A DNA stretch of 64,000 bases, taken from the NCBI GenBank assembly GCA_029204225.1, contig CM055097.1, positions 45,360,050 through 45,424,049 on the forward strand. Direction: 5' to 3'. The first letter of the stretch is position 1; each line of letters opens with the position of its first letter. The stretch comes from Diphasiastrum complanatum (lineage: Eukaryota; Streptophyta; Lycopodiopsida; Lycopodiales; Lycopodiaceae). The translations under genes and the position numbers were made by a program. The notes under the pieces were generated by a model that saw nothing but the letters and a program-made list of their open reading frames with translations, did no database searches and had not been told where the DNA came from. Shown here in pieces: positions 1 to 10,961 of the stretch.

Positions 1-480
1 GGCATTTGAAGATTTGGTGTACACGTCACTCTTTCAGCCACATTGACCCAAAGTACTTGCATGTTTGTACTCATGACAATTAGCTTGACATTCAAGGTCC
101 CAAGAAATGTAGATCATGATGCATTATGAGATAGAATATTAGAATAGTTAAAATATTCAGGAATAATTTCCATTTGTTAAGTTACATAGTGCATGGCAAT
201 GCTTGCCTTTACCTTACAATGGGATCTTCAAAGAATCCGAGTGATCGTCAACATCTGTTGTTCATTCATGCTGCTCTCAGATCATAACAACCCAGTAGAG
301 ATCTATTCATCATAGAGTTTGTAACACATATTGAGAAGAAGTTGCAGAAAATTTTATGCTGTATATCTATTTTTCAGAAGATCTTCACTATGCATACATA
401 GTGAGAGCCTAAGATGCCACGGTTATAAGAAATAAAGCTGTGTTCATGTCCGTTGCAAGCTCACCCATTCGTACCGACCT
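1..480. repeat. Dispersed repeat, copy 1 (inverted partner at 19735-20213)
   Basis: This block reads as the reverse complement of 19735-20213 over essentially its whole length, with point differences and small indels. Position 480 pairs with 19735, and the window start pairs with about 20213, so the repeat probably continues to the left. The partner contains ATGGTATCTTAGGCTC, which resembles a tRNA-Met primer site with two or three changes, so the block may come from an LTR and leader region. I see no open reading frame with recognisable homology in it. Confidence 0.85.
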
Positions 481-2658
481 TCTAGAGGAACCCCATTGAC
501 GAAATCGAAATTATACCTGCAAAAGTAGACAACGATCCAAATGTTTTTCAATTGGATGACTACGGTTTATGGAAGAAAAGATGCTCTAAACTCTAATTAC
601 TGTCACGTGGTTATTTCATTTTGCAACCTTGCGGACAACTGTCTCTGCTGCTGTTGTTCCGATGCGGCAAAGAAATTTTCAATATCTTCTGGGCAAGGGC
701 TGTCAAGAGCTTTCTGCAGATTGTGGAATTTCGATTCGCTTCATCCTTTGCCGTACGGTGGGAATGTCTGCAGGACAAAGATCTCGATTCATTTGTTCGA
801 GCTGGTTTCTGACTGGCATAGTTGGAAGCGGGATTCTTCTCACGCATACTAATTTCTGCTTCGTGACTATAAAACACATTGCAAAATTTCAGCGAAATCA
901 CTTCCAATCTGGTCGTTATGACGATCTGGATAACCCAAGCTATATAAGAAAGAGTCATTCGGCTACAAATCTAATATTGAGTATAAAACACACCTTCCAA
1001 GGACGTCAAGATCAGCAGGCAGGTTCTTTCTCAGAGTCTCCGTCTGTTGCAACCGGGTTACAGATCATGAGTACCGATAGAAGCTTTTAGTAACGTCTCA
1101 GATACTTTGCTGTATAATTTGCCAAAATCTGAATATATATTCATCGATTGCGTCTAATTAATGCTGAAACATGAAAGTCTCCATAGAATCAAAGAAATTT
1201 TTTGAGACACTGGCATTCGACAAACTACGAAAGGGATGGTTCTAAAGGTTTCGCCTACAAGAAAGGACGAATATCATCGGTTAAATGTTTAACTTGTAAA
1301 TAATAATTTACCCGTTTTTGCTAGTATCCTACTTTCTCGTATGATCTCTAAACATTATAATATCATAGTTAAGTATTGACGCAAACTTTCCATAACTTGT
1401 TGATTACCCAAATATTCTATCTCTACTATGTTGTGGGTTATCCTAGAATAAAGCCTCTGAGTCTGAATATTGTTCCTTGGTCATTATTACGGTGCTTTTT
1501 AATGAACTACTTATGAAATTTCTCAATCGCTAGCTTACTGTATCCTCTTGTACAAGTTTGTACCCCTCGTCGACCGCATCGACGGACTTTTCTTTGAATG
1601 CAAAAAGTGATGAGAAACAATGGCTCATTGAGGTCGCCGCCCCAAATACTATCAATGATCCAACTGTTTCTGAAGAGACGTTCGTAGGTTTGTCATCAGA
1701 ATGACTTGCATTTTCTCCGCACTTGTTTATGGCACATGCAGTAATCTGGTTGAAATTCGAATTGTAAGCGTAGCTGTTTGCTTTGTAGATCTGATTCTTG
1801 GGACATATGGTCATGCTTAGATTAGTCTTCTCCAGCTTCCTTTTCGTAGGTCGTGGGAACAATAATTTGCACGTCTTGCAGACTGCTGTCCCTTACAGTG
1901 AAGTTTGGGCATGGATGCTTTTCCGCTTCGTCCAAGTGCCAGGGTTCGCACCTTGTCCTCACGCCCTGGAAGAGTTTGACGCAGCAACCGAATTAACCCA
2001 ATCTCTTGACCTTTCTCATGTGCTTGCCCATAAGCTGTCGACTTCAGCGGACGTTAGTGCACATGAGACGACTAAAAAGCTTTAGCGGAAGCTCATATAT
2101 CTTCAATGTAAGATACACATAGCAGTTTTATTTTGAAGAAAATTCACGAAGACATGAATTAGAAGTCGACGTGGAAAAAAAGATGAAAATGACGATAGGC
2201 GTCTTCTGTGTCGTCCTCCGCTAGCATTCAAGCCATCGTTAAAATTGTTAGCCTAGGTAGTTGTAAGCTCCTCAGCACTTCCATAGATTTACACTCAAGC
2301 GGAAATTATGGTTTGTGAAGGTGGAAGACAAAGCAAACTAATTAGTGGATCTTAAAGCTTTTGAAATGAACAGGCTGCAGCCAAGAATTTGAATATCTAA
2401 ACTGCATATCGATCATGTGGATCTACAGCAGCCGACCTCCATTGCAAGTGAATTGAAACAATTCCAGGTTCAATCTACGCTTGAAGGGGCTGGAACGGCT
2501 TAATTTGCGCTACACGACTACAGCGTGCAACAAAATCCAGAGGCGATAAGTTGTATAACAGATGCTGCAACGCAGCTCGTAAGTCGAAGCGTGGGAAAAC
2601 AAGATGGCTTATAAGGCACTGCTTGAAAGTCAGTAGTCGAACCCGCAACTAATTTCCA
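481..2658. other. No gene recognised
   Basis: Open stretches exist on both strands (for example 629-1090 plus and 1530-1862 minus) but none shows a family motif, a repeated copy elsewhere in the window, or coherent splice sites. The minus-strand stretch 1530-1862 ends in a fairly protein-like tail and could be a decayed exon, but I cannot assign it. Confidence 0.5.
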
Positions 2659-3261
2659 GTGTGCGAAGAGCTTGAGTCTAATACTTCTCATAATTCAGCA
2701 CTGACACACAACAAAACTCGTCATGTTCCTTCTTTGTGTCAACACTCCATATTCTTTCATCACCAAGAGCAGCAAATAAAAGGCCATAAGAAAAGTAGAC
2801 TTCCGACCAATAATGTGACGATCATAAGAAGTACAGAGAGTCTGCAAGTGATCAGATCAGGTGGAACAAAAGAGGTGGGTCTCGCCTCAAAAGCAAAGCT
2901 GCACACTAGCGAAGCGAGAGTTGCCCCCTTTCCGTCCCGGCTATGGCGAGGAGGAGGCCTCCGATGTCTTCCCCTCGCTGATCTCGCTACACAATATAGA
3001 AAAGAGAGCAGCGATCTTCGGATCCCGATTCTCGGGAGAAATAGACGACGCAAAAAATGCAGGACAAAAATTAGCGAAGAGAAATGCAACAGGGAAAGGG
3101 ATGAGTACAGGGGCCCAGCGTGGCCGGGGCCTCAGGAGTCGGGGTCGGGGAACAGGTACCCACGATGTCGTGATGCCGGGGGCCCCCGTCAAGCTTATAA
3201 CTTACAGTTCACAAGGCTTTACGTTGAAGCTTCCCATGAGATGGTGTGGCTAACTCACTAG
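2659..3261 (+). other. GC-rich open stretch, unassigned
   Basis: A locally GC-rich segment is open in two plus frames: 200 codons from 2659 and 130 codons from 2861. The second frame contains an Arg/Gly-rich patch (RGRGLRSRGRG) of the kind found in RNA- or DNA-binding tails. Two overlapping open frames in GC-rich DNA often arise by chance. I recognise no domain, and no second copy occurs in the window. It could be a lone exon, but this is weak. Confidence 0.15.
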
Positions 3262-4129
3262 CCTAGCCTCAAGTGCTATTCACTAACTACATATTGTCCT
3301 CGTGATATCACTTCACACAGAACAATGATCCGTCATGAAGTTCTATCCCCATGAGCAAGTTGAGAAGCTTGCTTCAGTGAAGAGTGGCTTTGGGGCGCCC
3401 TTCTATCCACTCGGCTAAACGGCCTCAACTTTAAAATAGTGAACCGAGTTCCAATCCCTGTTTCTTGTCCACAGGGATGTACTCTATGCATATTCATAAC
3501 TGTGGCTGCCATGAAGTACTACTAGCTACATATCATCATGCACGTGGCGTTATTCAAGAGAAGGCCCGATTATCATCCGATCCCCTAAGGATTCCACCCT
3601 ACATTGGCAATGTGCCAATGGGGCAGGCCCTTCCCCCCACATGATAACTTCACAAAAGATGCCATGGTAATCATGCAGCACAACCATCTCTGGCAATGGT
3701 TGATGCCTAATAGCATCACAAAGATCTCTCAGTAAGGAGCATATAGATTCCTGTGGCTAGAATAGTATTCATAGGCTACTTTCCACTTAAGAGCATCACA
3801 AAAATCTCTTAAACACCCATATCCTCATCCTAGTTCACACATATTGTGTTGTGGGTGTTAATTAGTGACTTTGGGACAAGTCACAATGTGGATAACGATT
3901 GTCGAATTAGGCATCAAGCTTGGCAACTGCAAGTAGCAATGCACATCAACATCTTATTTCTCTTTGAAAGAAAGGCAAAAGACTTAGCAAAGTGTAAGTG
4001 AAAATCTATTTTTCTAATTGAAAGTTGATTTTGAAATTTTTTTAAAATAGTCAATGTAGTGTCCTTATACCATGGTTGTTATGTTATTCATATATAACAA
4101 TCATGGCAACACTTAACCTTACCTTGTTA
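3262..4129. other. Intergenic, no gene seen
   Basis: AT-rich DNA with no coding signal. A tRNA-like patch near 3398-3450 was examined and not accepted (see the rejected list). A sentence-like repetition around AGCATCACAAA (about 3712 and 3792) suggests small local duplications. Confidence 0.5.
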
Positions 4130-6045
4130 GTGTTACTTTAGACTCTTGGTGAGATGCAACTGGAAAGCATGGATATGCTCAGAAGTATGGACAATAGTGC
4201 ATGACATACCTTACTCTGTAAGGGTCACTTGGATTAGTATAGCATGGATTTGCTCTGACACCAGCACACGTGTCCACACCAGGTCTTTTGGCTAAGAAAA
4301 ACATTAATGGTTAAAACCTTTCATACTCTTCTATGATTAAAAGGAACTGATATGGACCAATGGCCAGCATGGCACTCGCCCTGATATGGTAATAAACGAC
4401 GTGGCCTATCACAAAATTTGCTTGTTTGAGAAGATTGGACTATGATATAATTTGATAATTAAAGTTGTCAAGTAAGTATAACTTCTTTTGGACATGAATA
4501 ACAACTGACTTGCATAACCATTATGAGCGATATGTATATGTATGCAACGATAGACAAAGATGGCCGCACTTGACTGATAATCTAACATTATTCCTTGATC
4601 TATGAACAATTGTGGTAGTAGACAACAAAAGAAACATTGTCAATAGTGTTAACAGTTGTATGGAAACATGCACACTCATCTTGAATGCTTCATACTGATA
4701 GCTCAATAACTACACCACTGTTGCTTTGAGCTAAACACGCCATTCCAGCATAATGACATTTGGTTATGTGAATGTGGTTCTAAACTACCTTTGATCAGTA
4801 GACCAAAGTTTCTATAACTATCTACCTTTCACTTCTTTGTATAACAGATACTATCATGATAGCTTTAGCTAAATTTGTTAAACAGAATGTAACTTCGTCG
4901 TGAAAGGTGATTGCAGTCAACGTTATCGAGACGTAACTCTAAGTATTCGATAGAATTGAAACTTACACCAATCACGGGTACTACACTTCTGCCCTATGCT
5001 CCTATAGAACAAATGAAGAAGTTGTTATAATCTATCATACATTGATAGATAATATTGGCAAGAAATTGATGACGTACTACTTCTTCAACTCTATTGTTGC
5101 CATAATAATAGTAACTTATCGATAAAATCTTGTTGTTTTAACTCATCATTTAAGTCTGGTTGTGGTAATGCTTGAAGAAAACGATAGTAGCGAATACACC
5201 ATGGCATATTCACAGGATTACGCTTCTACCATCATCCAAGTATGAGCTCTGTCATAAGTTAGCAAAACATATCACCACCTCGACTTAATTGGAGACATCA
5301 TAAAAACAATATTCTACTTATGTTCGCTCTTTCTTAAAACATAGTTTTCCTCGTTATGTCTATCTTTTTGATTACACGTCGAGTTTCAAATGATTATTGA
5401 ACTAACCCAATACATAAAATCGTACTCGTCCTTGGCTTAAAATACTCTTGGATCACATGGATTTGTGCAAGGGTTGTTATAGTCTCTGATGTTAGAATGG
5501 CATGGATTTGCCCTAAATTGTCATTGAGATTGTACAAGCCAAAGATTTTTGCCTTATTTCTTAAAACGGCAGCTCAAATAAATTTGTAATTTTTGCACAT
5601 GCCCTTTCAATTTTACAATAGTAATTAAAACTAGTAATCGAGCTTGAACATCCTTGGAAAGCATGGATATGCTCAAGGGGTTTTGACACCATCACACGAC
5701 ACTTTCATGGGTCCACGAGTTAGTATGGCATGGATTTGCCCTAAACCGTTGTACGTGTGTCCTTGCTCAACCTAAAAATCTTTTCGTGAAAACAATTTGC
5801 ATGTGTTTAGCAAGCGTCCTTTCATTTATTTGATTAATTATTGATATGGACTAACGCCTGTTACACTGATCAGCATGGATTTCATCTTGATATGGTAATA
5901 TGATGACTTAGCCTATCGCTAAAATTTACTAGTGAGAATGGGAAGATTAGACTATGTATTTTTCATTTTAACCAAGCTGTTAAGTAGCAATGCTTATTTT
6001 GTACATGGATAACAACTGACATTCAGCATTGTGTCTTCTTCACAT
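4130..6045. repeat. Degenerate duplicated block with recurring GCATGGAT motif
   Basis: The core GCATGGATATGCTC or GCATGGATTTGCYC recurs at about 4167, 4242, 5490, 5660 and 5727, with variants at 4368 and 5873. Longer stretches also correspond. Around 4340-4530 and 5850-6040 both copies run through TATGGACYAA, CAGCATGG, TGATATGGTAATA, GCCTATC, AGAYTGGACTATG-like text and GACATGGATAACAACTGAC-like text. This indicates an old tandem or segmental duplication with a period near 1.5 kb, now strongly diverged. There is no coding content. Confidence 0.6.
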
Positions 6046-6298
6046 ACTAACTCACGTGGTTTTGTGTTGTGGGATGGTGGCAAGTACCAGCTGGATGTCT
6101 TAAAATAATTCTTGCTTTATGGTGCTTTATTGTACTATATTTTACTTCTCAGCTATACTTTACCTTGTTGGCTTATGAATAAAGGTTTCAAAGGGTTTGG
6201 TCTTGCTTAAGCAAGAGGAACTATGTGAATTCTTTACTCTCTCTCATCCTCATTGTTTGCCATGGATTGTCTAAGGGCATCGCGTGGCCAATCAAGTG

Positions 6299-7309
6299 TC
6301 ACGTCCTTGGGTAGAAGGGCGAGGTCATGTGGGTATGGTTGTCTTCTATGCCCTCTCCTGAAAGTGGCTCAAGCAGTTGTTCTATGAGCTTTGGTCTTTT
6401 CATATCTCGAAATCCACTTTTGCATTTCTTCACTATTAAGAATGCAAAACTGCAAGACATCACAAAAGCATCATCATTTGCATCTTGCACATCCAAACCA
6501 TCCTCATCAAGAGTAAGATTACCTTGCTTGTCTCCTTGATCTCTCTTCTTCTTGTAGCACTCACTTGCAAAGTGTCCTTTGATGCCACAATAGAAGCACT
6601 TGAGCTTTGATCTATCCTTCTTTTTGCCACTTGAAGAAGCATCCACTTGATCTTGCCCTTTAGACCACTTGCTTTTGGTTTTGCCCTTTGTGAACATAGA
6701 ATCCTCTTGAAGTGTCGATGTAGATCCACCTCTTGCTTGAAGCATATATCCCTCATTGATCAAGATCTCTTGAAGATTTATCAAACTTGGCAAAGTCTTT
6801 TGAATAGCAATACTTTGAACAATGTTAGCATGAGCATCCAACAAGCCATTAAGAATCACTTGAATAAGCTCTCCTTCCTTAATGCTTTCATCTATGCAAG
6901 CTAACTCATCATTCAATGCTTTCATTCTCAAAACAAAAGTACTTGGACTTTCTTCATTCTTTTGCAAACAAAAAAAGATTTGCCTTCTTAGAGTCAACAC
7001 TCTAGAAGTAGACTTGGATTCATAAAGCTTCTTCAATGAATTCCAAGCTTCCAAAGATGATGTGCACTTACCAACTTCCTTGAGAAGTTCATTGGTAACA
7101 TTCATCTTTATCATGTGTAGAGCCTTCTTGGCCCTCTTGTCATACCTCAATTGATCTTGTTGTGTTGCTGGTCTCTCCTCCAAACCTACAACAATATCCA
7201 AAACATCATTCATCTCAAGAAGTGACTCCATCCTCACTTTCCATAATGAATAGTTACTTGAGGTAAGCCTATCATTGGCTTCCAACATGAATCCAATTGA
7301 GGTTGCCAT
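6299..7309 (-). CDS. Ty1/copia Gag polyprotein segment
   Basis: A 336-codon open frame reads like the Gag of plant copia elements. The N-terminus has the usual NYSLWKVRM segment (about residues 19-27). The body has the KLYESKS and LLDAHANIVQS helices typical of the UBN2/DUF4219 Gag region. A CCHC zinc knuckle, CFYCGIKGHFASEC, lies near residues 237-250. Gag packages the element RNA into cytoplasmic particles. The start ATG lies about 590 bp downstream (minus strand) of a primer site and LTR at 7898-8545, as expected for an element reading right to left. The frame ends without protease, integrase or RT following it, so the element is truncated on its 3' side near 6290. Confidence 0.85.
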   Translation of the reverse strand: MATSIGFMLEANDRLTSSNYSLWKVRMESLLEMNDVLDIVVGLEERPATQQDQLRYDKRAKKALHMIKMNVTNELLKEVGKCTSSLEAWNSLKKLYESKSTSRVLTLRRQIFFCLQKNEESPSTFVLRMKALNDELACIDESIKEGELIQVILNGLLDAHANIVQSIAIQKTLPSLINLQEILINEGYMLQARGGSTSTLQEDSMFTKGKTKSKWSKGQDQVDASSSGKKKDRSKLKCFYCGIKGHFASECYKKKRDQGDKQGNLTLDEDGLDVQDANDDAFVMSCSFAFLIVKKCKSGFRDMKRPKLIEQLLEPLSGEGIEDNHTHMTSPFYPRT

Positions 7310-7897
7310 GTAACAATGACCTGATCTTCTCTTTCAACCTGTTTCAATGCACAAAGCACTCCTTTGAACAACAACAAATGCTTTCAAAAGAAATCACCAA
7401 GATTTGAAACTATCTCACAAATTCTCTTCTAGCACTTATCCAAGCAAATCAACACATAGAATCATGGAATCTTGATCAACCTATGATCTATCCTCAATCT
7501 AATGACTTTTGCCACTTCCTAAGATTGAAACACACTCAAATGAAGTCCAGCAACCTCACTATCTAGAGATCCAATCAAAATTAGGGTTTTGACAAAATCA
7601 CAAAAAATTGACTATTTCAAATCTACATGCAAATGCTGAAAATTTGATATGCAATCTATAAGCCACCACTTAGGCTGAACCAATGATCCAAAAATCGGCC
7701 AAATCCAGCATGTGAATTCAAAAAACGGAATTGAACAAGTATATTGACCTATTTAGTGTTTTGATCTACAAAAGATCCAATCTACAAAAGCAAAAAATCC
7801 GATTTTGGTGTAGAATCCTCTCTAGCATGCTCTAGACTTGATATCTTCACCAAATCATTGATAGATCTGATTTCCTCCTTCATAACCTGAAACACAA
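7310..7897 (-). other. Copia leader between primer site and gag
   Basis: Non-coding leader of the minus-strand copia element. Related leader sequence on the plus strand precedes the copia fragment at about 40780-41100 (shared text such as GGTTTCACC/GGTGAAACC and GAGTGTGTTTCAATCTTAGG in the two orientations), which supports its assignment. Confidence 0.6.
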
Positions 7898-7909
7898 GCT
7901 CTGATACCA
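7898..7909 (-). other. Primer-binding site (initiator tRNA-Met)
   Basis: On the minus strand this reads TGGTATCAGAGC, the exact 12-base complement of the 3' end of plant initiator tRNA-Met that primes reverse transcription in most plant copia elements. It directly follows the LTR end. Confidence 0.9.
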
Positions 7910-8545
7910 TGTGAAAGATTTCAGATCCTTAAGATCCAATCTACTTGAATGATCTTTGGTTAGAAAGAGAAATACACTACCAATTTCACCAATGTAGAAA
8001 AATCAGCATCCACACACAATTTGAGATGCAAACACTAATAGAACTTGATCAAACTTGAATGAAATGATTATGTACTATTGCTTGTCCATACAAAACCAGC
8101 AAGCTACTGTATTTCACACGTGTGGATCCAAAAATAACAAATATAGATCATTCTACACATAGAATTGCAAGCAATCACCAAGATAGTGCACCAATGGATA
8201 GTAGAATCCAAGAGAACCATGTATAAGCATGAAATGAGATAGAGAAGAGAGAAGATGACTCTCTCCACGAGTTACATCCTTTTATAACAGGTCCAAACCC
8301 TATTTGGCCACTTGGCTTTCCCACCAAAATGCTAACCCTACCAATTTTGGGTCTAGATTCAATGTACCCAACTTATTCAAATTGAATCTACTCAAACTCG
8401 CATTCTATCTTTCCAACACTTTCAAAAAGTGTTTATTCAAATGAAATTTGAAAAGTCAACCTCTAAGTCTAAAACAAGTTTTGGCCTCAATATGCCAAAT
8501 ATGGAAATATTGCAAAATGTGATGAAACTAGTTGAATCTTTCACA
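7910..8545 (-). mobile_element. Copia 5' LTR
   Basis: A 636-bp LTR bounded by the inverted ends TGTGAAAGATT and AATCTTTCACA, abutting the primer site at 7898-7909. A diverged relative of the same LTR is present at 25121-25631 plus 33275-33431, where it is split by a DNA transposon. No matching downstream LTR is visible below 6299, so the element is incomplete. Confidence 0.85.
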
Positions 8546-9443
8546 TATCCTGGATCAATAATAATTACATGCATAAGAACAACATAATTTACAGGTTCTT
8601 GATGTATGTAGTGAGTATGATCACTCATCACAATAAGAACATAATTTGAGCTCCAAATTGTCAAATGTAGTGAGAGCTCCATAGGTTGTCCTCAAAATCC
8701 AAGCTTTGTCTTTGGTAGGTTGTTGAATGATCACCTTGGGTTGCAAAATGTGAGTCTCCTCCTCAAAATAAACATGGAAAGTAGCAGCTTTCCATAAGAT
8801 TCAACTTTTGTATGGAGCACATACAACCAAAGCTTGAGATATCACCATCTTGACTTTATCCACCAAAACAGTGAACTCCAACTTGGCATCCTTCCAATGA
8901 AAGTCTTCATTCCTTGGAAATTCAAGAGTGAATGGATCACAAGATGAGGCCTTTGAACACATATTTGAAACTCCAATCAAAGTAGTAATGATCACTATTT
9001 CATCATCATAAGATATAGGACGAAAACAATGTTCATACTAGCATCATCAAAGGACTTTGTCAAATACATGACATGTTTTCTATCAAACACAAAATAAGAT
9101 GAGTAAAGGGAGATATGAATAAACTTCCTTGCCACTCCTTTCTCTTTATCCAAACCTTCATATTGATGTAGATTCAGGTCTCTTTTGCTTTGAAACAAGT
9201 GCTCCTTCTCGGGTTCTTCCTTGATGTCTTTTTTCTTCATCATGCTCACTCCCTCTTGGTGTTGATGATGAAAACATGGATCCAAACCATGATCTTCTAC
9301 AAGACTCTCAAGGACTTTGTTTTCAAGTCTCCAAACCTGAATGTTCTCCTTCTCAATATGATCTTTCAAGTTAACAAAACAATCACCAAGATTATTTATA
9401 CCAAATTTACTAGTGCACAATTGCTTACCACTAGCAATTTGTG
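8546..9443 (-). other. Copia-associated repeat, partly open on the minus strand
   Basis: The part 8636-8840 recurs at 63755-63960 in the same orientation, and text near 9560-9590 recurs at 63965-64000, so the second copy lacks about 700 bp between them. In both copies the minus strand stays open through a segment containing LVVCAPYKSW/LVVCASYKSW and FEEETHI. In this copy the Trp codon of YKSW is TGA. The preserved reading frame suggests a decayed coding region of a retrotransposon, but I recognise no domain. Confidence 0.45.
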
Positions 9444-10091
9444 TTACATACTTGTTGAACTTGAAACTAATGAGGCCAAATACTCTTGTATGGATATAAG
9501 TGTAGGCTTCAAGGATGATTCACTTATTATCATACAAGGTTGACAATATGCCTCTTTGAAAATGAAGTCAAATTCTTTCAACTTATGAATGAAAATGTCA
9601 TGCTTACTTCTAGCACACTCAAGAGTAAGTAGATATGACAAACACCTTTCATTCCATACTTTAGAATTCAAAGGGACTTCATTACAAAACTCAACAAATG
9701 AAGTACAAAATGTACCCCCCTTTCCAACTTGCCTTTCCTTGTCCACAAAAATGGGCATTGATAGCTCCATCTTTCCTCTTGTGGCTCTCCTTGGAATAGT
9801 TGAAGCTCTTGGATTTTGCTCCTCCTCTTGATCAAGCTCCTCCTTGATCTCAACCATATCTTTTCCAATATGATTCTTAGAGGATTCCTCATTCAAAATT
9901 ACAAACATTTTCACTCTACCATTGCTCTTTGTGCTAGCAAAATGTACATCCAAATGAACCAACTTAAGAGGGTGAGTAGTCTTAGTGATAGTGTTAGAAA
10001 AAGGCAACCTATGTGCTTTAGCCAAAGCACATGCTTCAAAAACTTTTTCCTCCTTTTCCATGGATCTTGGAAGGCCTAGAGCAAGCTCCTC
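9444..10091 (-). pseudogene. Copia integrase start, internally deleted
   Basis: The minus frame begins with CALAKAHRLPF and LVHLDV, the zinc-finger end and core start of a copia integrase (normally CE.C...K..R.PF then L.L.H.D). It then jumps to a Glu-rich stretch that resembles the linker after integrase. The DDE catalytic core is missing. It continues the gag-protease piece at 10092-10955 after a stop codon. This is non-functional. Confidence 0.6.
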
Positions 10092-10955
10092 CTAGCATGT
10101 GGCTTCCATAGACTTGGTGTTGATGTGACCAAGCCTCTTGGGCCACAAATCATTTGTGGTCAGTTTGTCCTCCTTGGCTACCATCACAAATTGGTTAGGA
10201 TCAACAAAAGCATCAAGCCTAAACAACCTCCCAAACCTTCTTCCTCTTGCTATGATCTTCCCATTCTTCTTGATGTTGCATACATTAGTAGAGAGCTCCA
10301 CAATGAAACCATGATCTAAAAGTTGGCCAACACTAAGCAAATTCTTAGTGATGCTAGGAATGAAGAGAACACCATCTATCTTAGTCTTATTGGAGAATCC
10401 TAAGCATAAGGCCGGAATGGATCCCACACCTTCAGCTTTACATTCATGATTATTTGCTATAAAAATGGACTTTATAGGTCCTACATAAGGTGTGATTTGA
10501 GAAAAGTACTCCCTTTTACCCGACATGTGGGAGCTAGCCCCACTATCTATCCACCAAGGATCTTCACCTTTGACATTTGATGATGAAAAGGTTGACATCA
10601 TGAGTGAGTCCTCATGATACCTCTCTTCCTCCTCTTGTCCAATGTTGGCTTGGCTTTGATCTTGCTTCCTCTTGAAGCATTCCAAGGCATAATGCCCCAT
10701 CTTGCTACAATAGTAGCACTTTATCTTAGATTTGTTCTTCTTGGACTTGACTTGTGATGATGAGGATGTGGATCCTCCTTGATCTCCATCCTTTGCTTGC
10801 TCCCTTTTGAATGCTCCTCCCTTGGTCTTTGCTTTGCCTTTGCTCTTGAAAAATAAGGCTCTGTCATCACCTTCATTGATGGAGAGCCTCTCCATCCTTG
10901 ATTTGATATGAGCCTTCCTACTCTCCTCGGCCATCAACACATTGTAGGCAAGTTT
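10092..10955 (-). pseudogene. Copia Gag C-terminus, protease and GAG-pre-integrase
   Basis: Reading right to left: the Gag end with the CCHC knuckle CYYCSKMGHYALEC; the aspartic protease active site WWIDSGASSHMSG with the downstream LLSVGQLL helix; then the GAG-pre-integrase motif WPKRLGHINTKSME. Normal copia proteins have LWH.RLGH, so His is replaced by Pro here. The frame stops at 10092. The upstream end is cut at about 10956-10961, where plus-strand Ty3 sequence begins, so two retrotransposons meet at this junction. Confidence 0.8.
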
Positions 10956-10961
10956 CCCATG

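Noticed and set aside
541-1090. Overlapping open frames on both strands near the window start
   Set aside because: No family motif, no codon-level coherence, no second copy. Consistent with chance.
3398-3450. tRNA-like patch (CGGCTAAACGG and GTTCCAATCC spaced like A and B boxes)
   Set aside because: No acceptor stem pairing or anticodon arm could be drawn, and the opposite strand matches an A box equally well. Probably chance, or a very old SINE head.
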